The notes under the pieces: generated by a model
Database searches by the model: none
Told to the model about the DNA's origin: nothing
What the model saw: only the letters and a program-made list of their open reading frames with translations
Part shown: positions 23,189 through 34,027 of the stretch, in pieces
Position numbering within the stretch: position 1 is the first letter of the stretch
How the letters are laid out: each line of letters opens with the position of its first letter
Program-made: the position numbers and the translations under genes
Assembly: GCF_963924675.1 (NCBI RefSeq)
Contig: NC_089220.1
Coordinates: forward strand, 111,740,697-111,804,696
Direction: 5' to 3'
Source: Phocoena phocoena
Lineage: Eukaryota > Chordata > Mammalia > Artiodactyla > Phocoenidae
DNA length: 64,000 nucleotides

Positions 23189-23434
23189 GTGTACCTCTAT
23201 CTACACAATGGGGACCTCAAGGCTATTTCTACCCAATCCAGATTGCACAGTATGGGTTAAGTCATTACAGCAAGAATCTAACTGAGAAACCCCCTCACAT
23301 AGAGGTATATGAAACAGCAGAAGACAGGGACAAAAATAGCAAGCCCAATGACTGGACCGTGCCAAAGGGCTGCTTTATGGCTAGTGTGGCTGATAAGTCT
23401 AGATGCACCAATGTTAAACAGTTCGCTGCTCCGG
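23189..23434 (+). CDS. GLCE: GLCE coding exon 2
   Basis: This exon encodes the last two bases of codon 195, residues 196-276 and the first base of codon 277, in the lumenal ectodomain of the epimerase. The acceptor is CTGTTTTATAG at 23188 and the donor is CCGG|GTAAGT at 23435, a near-perfect consensus. It is phase 1 at both ends, so skipping it would keep the frame and remove 82 residues. It contains the conserved block [20 protein letters not shown] and the N-glycosylation sequon N224-L-T. Near its end the protein reads [15 protein letters not shown]. My memory of the human protein has F at 267 and I at 274, so C267 and A274 stand out. Confidence 0.96.
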
Positions 23435-25831
23435 GTAAGTGATGTTTTGTTTTGTTTTGTTTTGTTTCAGTGATGTGTTTTTATATGTGTTTGCTAATTT
23501 TATGTTGATTTATGGCACCTGATACTCCCTTAAAATTGTTTTTATGGTTTTTAAAAAACACATTAGCAGGTGCTTGATATTACATATATGAAGAAACAAA
23601 TAGTGGCACCCAAGTGGAATCTAAAGGATCAGCTAAAACATTTAAGGTTGTATAAGGAATATTTACTGCATGAAGAGCCAAGCCACAAGAACCAGGTTAC
23701 TGCATGTCTTTCTCCTTCCAGGGAACCAGATCCCACAGGAATAAAGTTTCTCAGTTTATTTTAATGTCTCAGCACAGTACTCATCCTTTAATTTTTTAAC
23801 TATTTTGCATTAAGGCAGAAATTTTTCTTTATAGCGAGAGCCATCCTTTCCTTTGCCTATTTTTTACCAGTAGCTTTTTATTTTTTCAAAGTAATATAGC
23901 ATTACCAACCAGGCCTGCTTTCTATATTGACTTTTGGTAATGTACTAGATAGATTGTTTCAAACTTCATATAAAGCCATTTCATTAATAAAATCTTTTAT
24001 AAAATCAAATTAACTTTATGCAACATTTCCCCTTTTTCTAAGACGGTCCCATTAATTGGGATGTAATGTATTTCTCTCCACTAATCAATATCTATGAGAA
24101 TTAATGAGTTCATTACTTAAAAAGACAATGGAATAATTTTAGTTAGCACCTCAGGCTTAATTTTCTGTGGGGTGGGGGGGAATGTTGTCAAGAACAGAGC
24201 TCATCCTCCCTCCCACCAACCTTGCCAGTTGGTAAATAAAAAGAGGGAAAAGGTTATAAGACCTTTTCTGTATTCTGTCCTTGTCCTTTACTGATGACTG
24301 TGTAATTCACAGACCTTGAAAACAGCAGTACAAATCTACTCATTCTAGATGGCCTTAAGTAATGGATTTATGAGTGCTTAATGCAATGCAAATAATGGGT
24401 GGTGACCTTTACTTTTTATTCTGTGACTAAAACTTCTTTTATCCTATGGCATTCTGTGATATTCCAGTACATAGAGCATCTTTGCTTATTGTAAAGCAAC
24501 AGGCTTGGCTGGGTGAGAAAGTACATGGAGATGTTTAAGAATATTTAGCTTATGATTTATAGCAGGAAATTATTAGATTAAAAAGGACATTTGATTTTGG
24601 TTGCATCTAGAGGGCTTATTTTTACACTGATTAATAATGTAGTCTGGATTAGGGTAGAAAGCAGCAGCCCTCATCTCGATCTCCTTAAGTGCTGGGAGGT
24701 TTTCTAGAACCATCTCTTGAACTCTGCCCTATTCAGAGCAATAGATTTCATTGTGCACTTTTGGGTACCCTGGTTAATACAAACAATAGGTCTCCTCATA
24801 CTGAGTGAAGGGCCTTCACTTTAGCCCTTCATTCTGCAGCCAGCAACCAGAGATGAAACTACTTCCCGAGGTGGGTTTAAGCATATGGAGGAGAGAACTG
24901 TCTGTGACAGATATTCTGCCAGTGGCACACTAGCTACTCACAATTGGACTCTCTGTTGGTAGGAGTGTGCTACCTCAGAATGTGGTGCTTGTTTTGATAT
25001 CTTGGATGTGTCTGGAGTTGCGTTTGATACAAGTATATGAGGGAGAGTTAGTTGGAGTTGTTGCTCAGAGCAGGAGAAGAAATCAAAAAGGTGAGACGTT
25101 TATTGAAACGTAAGAATGGGAAATGAGGCTTTTTAGATGATGTAGTCTTCTTGGGAGATAAATTCAGAGAATCATTGATGAGAAGAAATTGGAACTTGTG
25201 CATAAAAGCGTAGGCCTAAGTGAAGTAAGGCTCTGGAAGACCAGAGGCTACATGCTGTTGGTCTTTTTCCTTTTTGGCCTTGAATTTTTTTCCCTGAAAG
25301 GAAATAAGATTATCTAGAGGGAAAAACCATAACATGGGTCTGCAGCATATTTTTTATTGTTTTGTTTGTTGAAGAATGTTTTTTTTCCTTCTACCTAATT
25401 TTAAAATTGAATGAATTAAAACTTTATACCTGTCCTGCTTTATTAAATTAGCTTTCCCTTTCCCAAGCACTCTCTTCACTTCATTTCCATGACCTCACTT
25501 TCTCCTCTCTGTGTAGCCATTCCTTCTGAGGCTTCTTAGGAACTTCTCTTCTGCCTGACCCTTGTCTCTCTGTTCCTTGAGGTTCTGATTAAGGCCTCTT
25601 CTCACTCCACATAGTAAACCTGTTGATTAATAACAGTTCATGTTATGTGTGAAAACATTGATTTAAAGACTATTCTTAAATGTTTATCACCCTTTGTTGC
25701 CTGAAGTACATTTATATGTACCACATATGCCAAAAATAGACACTTACAGTGACTCCTGGGAATAACCGGTCAGAGAGAGGAGTCATGGATTTCAAGCGAC
25801 AGGAAGCTCGAAACTTTCTATTAGTAGATTT

Positions 25832-26178
25832 TTTTTTTTTACAGCTTTATTGGAGTATAATTGCTTTACAATGATGTGTTAGTTTCTGCTTTATAACAAA
25901 GTGAATCAGTTATACATATACATATGTTCCCATATCTCTTCCCTCTTGCGTCTCCCTCCCTCCCACCCTCCCTATCCCACCCCTCTAGGTGGTCACAAAG
26001 CACGGAGCTGATCTCCCTGTGCTGTGCGGCTGCTTCCCACTAGCTATCTATTTTACGTTTGGTAGTGTATATATGTCCATGCCACTCTCTCACTTTGTCA
26101 CAGCTTACCCTTCCCCCTCCCTATATCCTCAAGTCCCTTCTCTAGTAGGTCTGTGTCTTTATTCCTGTCTTACCCCTG
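25832..26178 (-). mobile_element. 5'-truncated L1 3' end, antisense, with perfect target duplication
   Basis: The 15-bp duplication TCTATTAGTAGATTT lies at 25817-25831 and 26179-26193. Between them a poly-T run (the tail) and the reverse complement of the young L1 3' UTR occur (TATTGGAGTATAATTGCTTT, GTGAATCAGTTATACATATA, CTCTCACTTTGTCACAGC). The same 3' UTR is present in sense at 7930-8250. Confidence 0.95.
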
Positions 26179-27319
26179 TCTATTAGTAGATTTAAAGCAC
26201 AGGTCTCCAGATAGCTTAGGACTCTCCAGTAGAGCTCAAAATCTTGCCTGGTATATTTCCAAAGTGGTTGCCATAACCACAGTCATGTCCCAGTTGCTAC
26301 CATTCAGACCCTTCTGAGTGACGTAGACAGGATATTTAACCTCTCTGTACATCTGTAAGATAGGAATTAAAAGACTTGTCTCATATGATTGTGGATTGAT
26401 TTAAATTGGGGATTGTGACTTCTTTGTCACTTCTCCTCTGTGGCTCAATAACCCCCTCTGGTGGTGTTAAATGACATCATTCATTACTGAGTTCTTTGAA
26501 CTACAGTAATCTGTTATATTGAAACATAAGATGATTGATCGAACTATATCATTTCATTAGATTTGTATACATAAAGTGACAATTAGAATGGAATTCTGAG
26601 AAGAAAATATAATTCTTCAACTTTCTCCCATTTGGACTTCTGAAGATGGTGGTGAGAATGGATGCCATAGTTAACAGTGTTGTCTGATTAATGAGGCATT
26701 ACCATAAGAATAAAAAAATAAGTAGCACTCAAGATAGCCTCTGCTGAGTATAATTTAATTTAATCTTGAGTAATTAATAAGTCAATTCAGAATCCTGCGA
26801 AACATCCTGAAACATCAAGTATGTTGTACTGAGCATCAGATTCCATTTACTATCAATACAGGAAAATGCCAGCTAAGAGAGAGGTTGCATGTTGACATTT
26901 CTCCAGATAAATGGATTTTTACTGTGTTAGAAATATACTTCTGACATCACTTTTTAAAAAGTCAAAGCATCACACGTCTAGCAAGATGTTCTCATTCTCA
27001 GTACAACTTCCATAATTGTTTATTCCATCAAATGAAGGAATTAAGAGCCTTGGGTCAATTATATCCACACTGGTAGAGTCCAGTGTTGGAAGAGTTAAAT
27101 GATCAGCTCAACATGGTGATAATACTGTCCAAGCTAATCACACTGTATACACTATCATCAGTTCGCATTCCCAATCATTGCTCCAATAAGGAGCACCCAA
27201 GATTTCCTCAAGGATGCCTTAAAGTAGATCTGATTCTATAGCTATGTTTAAGAGAAATAATTCTTTCACTGGTTTTTCTCATGAGGATGGTATTTCCAAT
27301 ATCATTTCTTTTTCACAAT

Positions 27320-27515
27320 CTTTGAACTTAGACCCAGGAACCCTGGTTTCTAGTCCCTGCTCTACCACTAGTTAGCATTTGGCTTTGGGCAAACCTTTTA
27401 CCCTTGCAAAGCCTCCATATCTTCATCTCTAAAATGGAAGCAGTAATTCCTGCTCTACCAACGTCAGAAGATTATTGTAAGGATCAAATGAGATAATACA
27501 TGTGAATGTGTTTTT
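27320..27515 (+). mobile_element. MIR SINE fragment
   Basis: CCTGGTTTCTAGTCCCTGCTC, TTTGGGCAAACCTTTTACCC, CATCTCTAAAATGGAAGCAG, GGATCAAATGAGATAATACA and TGTGAATGTG follow sense MIR over most of its length. The next SINE starts right after it. Confidence 0.75.
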
Positions 27516-27530
27516 AAGATTGAAGCTCTG

Positions 27531-27852
27531 GGGACTTCCCTGGTGGCGCAGTGGTTAAGAATCCGCCTGCCAATGCAGGGGACACAGGTTCGAGCCCTGT
27601 TCCGGGAAGATCCCACATACCACTGAGCAACTAAGCCCGTGCGCCACAACTACTGAGCACACGTGCCGCAATTACTGAAGCCCACACGCCTAGAGTCCGT
27701 GCTCCACAACAAGAGAAGCCACTGCAGTGAAAAAAAAAGCCCACGCACCGCAACGAAGAGTAGTCCCCGCTCACTGCAACTAGAGAAAGCCCACGTGCAG
27801 CAACGAAGGGCAACACAGCCAAAGTTAATTACTTAATTAATTAAATTTTTAA
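27531..27852 (+). mobile_element. CHR-type SINE, long form
   Basis: It starts GGGACTTCCCTGGTGGCGCA, has box B GGTTCGAGCCC and ends with a TAATTACTTAATTAATTAAA tail. The flanks AAGATTGAAGCTCTG (27516-27530) and AAGATTTAAGCTCTG (27853-27867) differ at one base. An A8 tract interrupts its body at about 27730. Confidence 0.94.
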
Positions 27853-27937
27853 AAGATTTAAGCTCTGTATAGACCAAGATATTCACATTTACCTTTAATG
27901 TTATAAAATTTGTACTATATATATTTTTGTTGTTTTT

Positions 27938-27990
27938 CTTCCTCTTTTTCTTCTTCTTCCTCTTCCTCTTCTTCCTGCTGCTGCTACTAT
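27938..27990. repeat. Polypyrimidine (TTC/CTT)n tract
   Basis: A run of about 50 pyrimidines, TCTTCCTCTTTTTCTTCTTC and onward, ends in CTGCTGCTGCTACT. The minus-strand open frame here that is rich in Lys/Arg/Ser is only this tract. Confidence 0.85.
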
Positions 27991-28144
27991 TTGGTTTTAA
28001 TATGCTCAGTTTCTTTTCTTGGTAGAAGTCAACTTTCTGAGAGTCAGGCATCATCGTACTGTAGACATGCAAGAGAAATTTCCTATTTGACGATTTGCCA
28101 AATAAAACAGCTCTGCTATTTTATCAGCCTCTGAAACCATTGGC

Positions 28145-28545
28145 TTCAAAATCATCATTATCATCATTTTATACTATGTTCCAAGCCACTATCCTTTTTT
28201 TTAATCCTCACAGTTACCTTACAAAGTAGTTTTATTTCTACTTAACGCGTGAAGAAACTGAGGCTCAAATAGGTGTATCTTTTTTTTTTTTTTTTGCGGT
28301 ACGCGGGCCTCTCACTGTTGTGGCCTCTCCCGTTGCGGAGCACAGTCTCCGGACGCGCAGGCTCAGCGGCCATGGCTCACGGGCCCAGCCGCTCCGCGGC
28401 ATGTGGGACCTTCCCGGACCGGGGTACGAACCCGTGTCCCCTGCATCGGCAGGCAGACTCTCAACCACTGCGCCACCAGGGAAGCCCTCAAATAGGTGTT
28501 CCTTGTTGACCATCTCAAAGCTAGTAAGTGGTGAAGTGAGAATCC
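28145..28545 (-). mobile_element. MIR SINE, antisense, split by a younger SINE
   Basis: Left part 28145-28276: TTTATACTATGTTCCAAGCC, AATCCTCACAGTTACCTTAC and GTGAAGAAACTGAGGCTCAA. Right part 28487-28545: CAAAGCTAGTAAGTGGTGAA with GTGAGAATCC. Both parts follow reverse-complement MIR, and the break coincides with the SINE at 28277-28486. Confidence 0.75.
28277..28486 (-). mobile_element. CHR-type SINE, short form, antisense, inserted in a MIR
   Basis: The 13-bp duplication CTCAAATAGGTGT lies at 28264-28276 and 28487-28499. The body has a T-rich tail side, GCGGTACGCGGGCC, the module GGCTCAGCGGCCATGGCTCA and the end CACCAGGGAAGCCC. The body is close to the other short-form copies, so it is probably young. 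Confidence 0.95.
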
Positions 28546-28689
28546 ACACAAAGTTTGTTTGTTTTAACTCCAGAGCCTCCCCCAGTATTCCTCACTTTTT
28601 GTTGACTACATGAGTCGATTGCTTAATTTCCAGAATTTATTCACAAGTCCAATGAATATCTGAAAACAAACCTATCATTTTCAACATCG

Positions 28690-28905
28690 ATTGGTGATTC
28701 AGAGCATGTATTCTACAGCCAGACTAGACAACCTGTGTTCAACTCTTTGTACCTTAGGCAAGTTACTTAACTTCTGTGTCTGTGTTCATCATTCATAAAG
28801 TAAGAGTAATAATAGCACTACTCTTAAGTGTTATACTGACTAAATGAGTTAATATGTGTAAAGCACTTAGAACATAGTAAATACTTACTAAATATTAAGT
28901 AAATA
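28690..28905 (+). mobile_element. MIR SINE, nearly full length
   Basis: GATTCAGAGCATGTATTCTA, GTACCTTAGGCAAGTTACTT, AACTTCTGTGTCTGTG, TATACTGACTAAATGAGTTA and AAGCACTTAGAACATAGTAA follow sense MIR from 5' to 3'. Confidence 0.75.
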
Positions 28906-28917
28906 AAAATTTTTTAG

Positions 28918-29040
28918 GGAATTCCCTGGTGGTCCAGTGGTTAGGACTCCATGCTTCCACAACGGGTGGCCCAGATTCTATTCCTGGTTGGTGAGCTAAG
29001 ATCGCACAAGCTGCACAGCACAGCCAAAAAAAAAAAAAAA
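28918..29040 (+). mobile_element. Short CHR-type SINE of the GGGAATTCCCTGG subfamily
   Basis: It starts GGGAATTCCCTGGTGGTCCA, has a B-box-like GATTCTATTCCTGG and ends GCACAGCCAAAA with an A run of about 20. The flanks AATTTTTTTA and AATTTGTTTTTTTA may be decayed target duplications. It is the same small subfamily as at 9119-9249 and about 460 bp upstream of GLCE coding exon 3. Confidence 0.85.
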
Positions 29041-29500
29041 AAATTTGTTTTTTTAATTCATGTCTAACCATTCTTTTCTTCTAGGCTCTTTCTTGTAATA
29101 TTATGTGCTGAGCCAGCTTTTGGTATACTTTTTCTTTTTGTAGAATGGGTATACTAGACAGTCATTGATTATTGGCCAGCCAGTATTTGATCTAGAAAAG
29201 GCAGTTTGACCACAGTACCTTAGCTATCTGCTAAGGCCATTAACCCCTCTAATGTAAACTAGACAGGCCAGAAGGTAAGAGCTTTGCCCTGGTGCTCACA
29301 AGCCATCACGGACTCAACAAGTGTCATCTGTTTATGGTTAACTTAGCAAAAATTAAAATATTTTTTTAAATCTGACATATAAAATATTGAAGTATTAATT
29401 TTTTATGGTCAGGGATTGTCAAGGATGAATTGCAAGTAACTTTTAAATACAAAGAGCTTCTATTCTAACCAGTCTTTTTTGGTATATTTTCCCCCTACAG

Positions 29501-30525
29501 AAACCAGTGATGGTGTATCCTTGCAACTGGGGAACACAAAAGATTTTATTATTTCATTTGACCTCAAGTTCTTAACAAACGGAAGTGTGTCTGTGGTTCT
29601 GGAGACCACAGAAAAGAATCAGCTCTTCACTGTACATTATGTCTCAAATACCCAGCTAATTGCTTTTAAAGAAAGAGACATATACTATGGCATTGGGCCC
29701 AGAACTTCATGGAGCACGGTTACCAGGGACCTGGTCACTGACCTCCGGAAAGGAGTGGGTCTTTCCAACACAAAAGCTGTCAAACCAACCAGAATAATGC
29801 CCAAGAAAGTAGTTAGGCTGATTGCAAAAGGGAAAGGCTTCCTCGACAACATTACCATCTCTACCACAGCCCACATGGCCGCATTCTTTGCTGCCAGTGA
29901 TTGGTTGGTGAGGAACCAGGATGAGAAAGGTGGCTGGCCAATTATGGTGACCCGTAAGTTAGGGGAAGGGTTCAAGTCTTTAGAGCCAGGGTGGTACTCT
30001 GCCATGGCCCAAGGGCAAGCCATTTCTACATTAGTCAGGGCCTATCTCTTAACAAAAGACCGTATATTCCTCAATTCAGCTTTAAGGGCAACAGCCCCTT
30101 ACAAATTTCTATCAGAGCAGCATGGAGTTAAAGCTGTGTTTATGAATAAACATGACTGGTATGAAGAATATCCAACCACACCTAGCTCTTTTGTTTTAAA
30201 TGGCTTTATGTATTCTTTAATTGGGCTGTATGACTTAAAAGAAACTGCAGGGGAAAAACTCGGGAAAGAAGCGAGGTCCTTGTATGAGCGTGGCATGGAA
30301 TCCCTTAAAGCCATGCTCCCCTTGTACGACACTGGCTCAGGAACCATCTATGACCTCCGGCACTTCATGCTTGGCATTGCCCCCAACCTGGCCCGCTGGG
30401 ACTATCACACCACCCACATCAATCAACTGCAGCTACTCAGCACCATTGATGAGTCCCCAGTCTTCAAAGAATTTGTCAAGAGGTGGAAAAGCTACCTTAA
30501 AGGCAGCAGGGCAAAGCACAACTAG
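29501..30525 (+). CDS. GLCE: GLCE coding exon 3 (C-terminal half with active site)
   Basis: This terminal coding exon opens after CCCCCTACAG at 29500. It completes codon 277 and runs to the TAG at 30523-30525, encoding residues 277-617. It carries the beta-rich middle domain ([20 protein letters not shown]) and the alpha/alpha-barrel C-terminal domain ([41 protein letters not shown]). Tyr500 (in [10 protein letters not shown]), Tyr560 (in [10 protein letters not shown]) and Tyr578 (in [10 protein letters not shown]) match the tyrosines described as catalytic in vertebrate C5-epimerases. Sequons N303-G-S and N393-I-T are present. The frame is intact, with no stop or frameshift, so the enzyme is expected to be functional. 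Confidence 0.98.
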
Positions 30526-32584
30526 AGCTCAGAACCAAAATCATATTTCAGCCTCTGCTGTACACAGAAACTACAGGCTGTCTGTCGGCAGAGCATAGGC
30601 ACATTTTAAAAGGTTGTATACTAGGTTTTTGTGGATTACATCAAAGTGATAAATGATCCTTAAAACCAGTCTTCTGAGATAATTGCATTCCATGAGTTGG
30701 GTGTTTAGAAATGTAGGTGGCATTTAGAGCAGAAAAGTGTTTAGTCAACGGGTGAATGAAAATGTTTAACTTGGCCTTGCTTATCACCCTATACAGATAG
30801 TTCCACAGATAGTCCAGTCCTCTCGGTTTGGGAAAGACAATGGTAAGTAGCTCTTACTGGCCAACTGTCCAGCACTTGCCTGCAAACTTAGTATGGGGCT
30901 CTTTTAAAATGTGGTTATTTATGTTTATGTTGAAAGCAGACTTTAAAAAAATAATGTGCTGTGATACAGTAAATATGTACTTGTAGCCTGAATAGTGGAC
31001 TGTGTGCAACTTTAAAAATGATGTTTCTTTTCTATATATTAATTTCTTGGGAGTGAATGAGCATTTGTTACATTTGTTCAATTTGTTATATATGGAGAAT
31101 ATTTTGAATTTATGGTTTTCTTGAAACGTGTAAATTAAAAACACAACCAGTGTTCAGGCTTCACAGTTATATAATGTAAGCACAACTAAGATGAAACTTG
31201 TTGACTGCACAAGAAATGACAGAAATGTTATCTGTTTTATGAAACTTGATCTACAATCAGTAAAGGTTTGATAATCATTCTATCCCTCCTTTACCCCCAT
31301 TGTGGTGGTTTCTTTTTGTCACTATCTAGAATTTTGTATTTCATTTCAGACTATGCTAGAGAGTTTTTTCTATGTTGGGGGGGCATCTGGGAATTTTTAT
31401 TATAAACCTAAATTTGGGGAGGAGGTAGTAATTTTGATAAGTCCACTACCACTGTCTTTTTAAGATTTTTTTTTCCCCTTTAAAGAAAACTACTAGGTCA
31501 GATATTATAAGGTTTATAGCAGTTTTTTTTTCTACTTAGATCCTTCTTGGTCGACAACTTTCCAAACTATTGCCTCTTGTGCATCAGTGTTTTTCCTTTG
31601 CAATTTTAAGTTTAAATTATTTCAGCTATTGGGTAAAAGTGATGCTACTGCATTAGCTGTACGTGTGTAATCAGACCTTTATTTTGGTTTTATACCTCAC
31701 ATAAATAGGTATCATAGCCCTCATACCCTGGGTAGTGTCTGCTATAAGACTTCAGGCAGTAGGTCAGAACTGAGGGAGGCTGACTTTGCTGTCTTTGTTT
31801 TAGTGTATGACAATACACTAAATCAATACAATAACTTATACAGAATGGAAATATGAGACCCCATATTTTCAGGGGACTGAGTCTGACACACACCGTGCAG
31901 TGTGTGTGTGACCTGTATGAAATGCACATCAAGAGCCAGGTGGGCACCTGCCTGCACACTACATCTTGATTGAACTCAGCCTACCAACACCACTTAGAAA
32001 CCAGACAATACATACATACCTATATACAAAATATATGTTTCAGTGGCAAGGGGGGCAGGAACGAAGATCTACAACTGAAGACAATATTAAACTGGCCATG
32101 GAAAAGTAAGTTTAAACTCCCAATTTATGTGACCACAAGTCGATTTTGCCCACAACAGAACAGTTGTGGGTTACTAGGTTTCCCCCTAGATGTTGACCTT
32201 TGTAGTTCTTATACATTAGATGTCTCAACAAGAATATCTGGACTCCTTTTTTTAATTTCAGGGCTCAAAAATAAACCTTCTCCAATCTGGAAATCGTTTT
32301 TACTCCATCGTATGTGTTATTATTTAGAGCAGTCCAGACTTCTGCCTTGTGTTTGCATACTGGTACTTCAGATTGAGGGAATCAATGAAAACAGTATGGT
32401 ACTGCTTCTGTGACAAATATCAGTGCCTTAACAATGTGGCTGTCTTTTTCCACTGAAAAAAGAAAGACATTTTGATCTAGAAATTGCATTGCTGTTTCAT
32501 TGCTGTTGGTTTCACACTGCCTTCCACGTTGCAACAGCAACTCGATTCTTCCTGTGATCCCAGAATTTTCAAAGAGGGTGAGCT

Positions 32585-32785
32585 GACCCTGTAGCAGCAC
32601 TGTCCGTACAAACCAGTGCATCTCCAACTAATGCCTCAGCATCACCTGGGAGCTTGCTGAAATACAGATTCCAGATATTCAGGAAATCTGCCTGTGAAGC
32701 ATGATAATCTGCATTTTTAAAAAGTGTTCAGGTAATTCTGATGCAAGTGAACCGGGGGATATATGTGGAGAAACGCTGCCCAAGA
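32585..32785 (+). mobile_element. MER5A-like hAT (Charlie) fragment in the GLCE 3' UTR
   Basis: CCTCAGCATCACCTGGGAGC, TTGCTGAAATACAGATTCC, AATCTGCATTTTTAAAAAGT, TCAGGTAATTCTGATGCAAG and GGAGAAACGCTGCC follow MER5A in order. This is an old non-autonomous DNA transposon now transcribed as part of the UTR. Confidence 0.7.
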
Positions 32786-33273
32786 CCATCCATCACATTT
32801 TTCTTCCTAAGCACCTGTGGAGTTTTCTAGGATTTTAAATCATGCAACATGTTTATTTAGTCTGAGCTTTGCGAGAATGGGGAAGGTATTTTAAAGTTTT
32901 GTTTTATTTCTTTGAATTTTTCTTTGCTCCAAGAATATGGATATTAGTTGTTTACACTTACCTCGAGTTAGCTTTGATATTAAATTAAACCTATTGCCAC
33001 TTCAGTTCTAAAACCAGCCAAAAGTTTCCAGATGAAGGTCAGGTTTGACCCTTTCAGAGTTATTGTACATAAAGGCTTCATCCAAAACCCATCCAGTGTA
33101 TGTGAGGAAATACAAAAATGACACACAAGCACAACTCTACAGATGTGGCAGACCTTTTTCTTTGTCGGTGTGCACACTTTCACTGAAAGCTGCTATTTTC
33201 ATCCTCCTTTTAATTGTTTTTCTTGCTTCTCCTCCATTGTACATGTGGGTTATAGACCATGTGTTAAATATGC

Positions 33274-33279
33274 AATAAA
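33274..33279 (+). terminator. GLCE: Proximal polyadenylation signal AATAAA (GLCE)
   Basis: AATAAA lies in TGCAATAAAGTGTTTAC, and a GT-rich stretch (GGTCGTCCTTTGTAAAG) follows 25-40 bases later. It would give a UTR about 200 bases shorter than the distal site. Confidence 0.6.
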
Positions 33280-33472
33280 GTGTTTACTGGATGCCCTTCT
33301 GCAGGGTCGTCCTTTGTAAAGCTGTACAGACTTTGCGGTTCAAGCACAATGTGCACGTGTTAGTTTTATATACAGCAAAACTTGATTTTTTGCAGATGAA
33401 AAGGTATTTTGTTTCTATACAAAGTAAATGGATTGTTTGTGCTTAATGTAAAGCAGCTTTATATAATTGTAA

Positions 33473-33478
33473 AATAAA
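33473..33478 (+). terminator. GLCE: Distal polyadenylation signal AATAAA (GLCE)
   Basis: AATAAA lies in GTAAAATAAAGTTTTTATC, and the GT/T-rich GGATGTTTCTCTTTCTTC follows about 30 bases later. I take it as the main end of the gene because the sequence after it turns into old repeats. Confidence 0.65.
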
Positions 33479-33589
33479 GTTTTTATCTTAAAAGGAACAT
33501 ACCTGGATGTTTCTCTTTCTTCTCTGATGATTCTAAGATTACTTGAGCCCAGCAAGCATATTTCTGACCATTTTCTGTTCAGCTGGTGA

Positions 33590-33860
33590 CAACTAGTCAG
33601 GCAACAAATATTCATTAAAGGTGTGTCAGGCCCTTTAAGACAAAGTGGGGAATATCGTATAGGCCTTCATCCTAAGGAGGTTTAGTCTACAGGGGGAACA
33701 CAATGTCCACAACACAGTTTCAGAAAAATAAAATGCCAAATTGTGTGGTCAGTCAGGGTAGGTGTTACAGGGGAGATAGCCTAAGCAGGGGCTTCAGGCC
33801 TGGGTACCAGGTGGAAGAAGAAGAAGGGGCAACGTGAGCAAAAGCAAGGTGCTGTGACAG
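33590..33860 (-). mobile_element. Ancient L2-like repeat fragment
   Basis: CAACAAATATTCATTAAAGG, GTGTCAGGCCC and GGTCAGTCAGGGTAGGTG echo the element at 12455-12850 in the same orientation, with strong decay. Confidence 0.4.
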
Positions 33861-33879
33861 TTGTGAGGATGCTAATTTT

Positions 33880-34027
33880 CCCGTGCTAATTCAGGCTGGT
33901 AACCACTTTTGTCTGATTCCGATTTATTTGAAAGTTTGTTCTTGCTGTTTTTTCCCATGCTAATTCAGGCTGGTAACCACTTTTGTCTGATTCCGATTTA
34001 TTTGAAAGTTTGTTCTTGCTGTTTTTC
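33880..34027. repeat. 74-bp near-perfect direct tandem duplication
   Basis: The unit CCCGTGCTAATTCAGGCTGG through TTCTTGCTGTTTTTT occurs twice in direct contact, with period 74. Within about 148 bases I see one substitution (CCCGTGC against CCCATGC) and a one-base difference in a T run. No SINE or L1 lies in the unit. It begins about 380 bp after the GLCE poly-A site. Confidence 0.93.

Larger units (their letters stand above)
23435..29500 (+). other. GLCE: GLCE intron between coding exons 2 and 3
   Basis: The intron is 6066 bp, from GTAAGT at 23435 to CCCCCTACAG at 29500. A (TTTTG)n run follows the donor at 23442-23467. Bases 23470-25816 contain no element I can name with confidence. Bases 26194-27319 hold only a possible MIR scrap near 26320-26410. 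The distal part carries one L1, three SINEs, several MIRs and a pyrimidine tract. Confidence 0.9.
30526..33500 (+). other. GLCE: GLCE 3' UTR
   Basis: About 3 kb follow the stop codon without another splice signal that must be used. The end is set by the AATAAA at 33473. The UTR is AT-rich, contains a MER5-type DNA-transposon fragment at 32585-32785 and has a G8 tract near 31376. Open frames inside it (for example 31970-32413) have no recognisable product. Length and end are inferred from the signals, not from transcripts. Confidence 0.75.

Noticed and set aside
27833..28072. Lys/Arg/Ser-rich minus-strand frame
   Set aside because: It is the complement of a polypyrimidine tract, that is, a simple repeat.
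31970..32413. 147-codon frame inside the GLCE 3' UTR
   Set aside because: There is no recognisable domain or family. It lies after the stop codon of an intact gene in ordinary UTR sequence.
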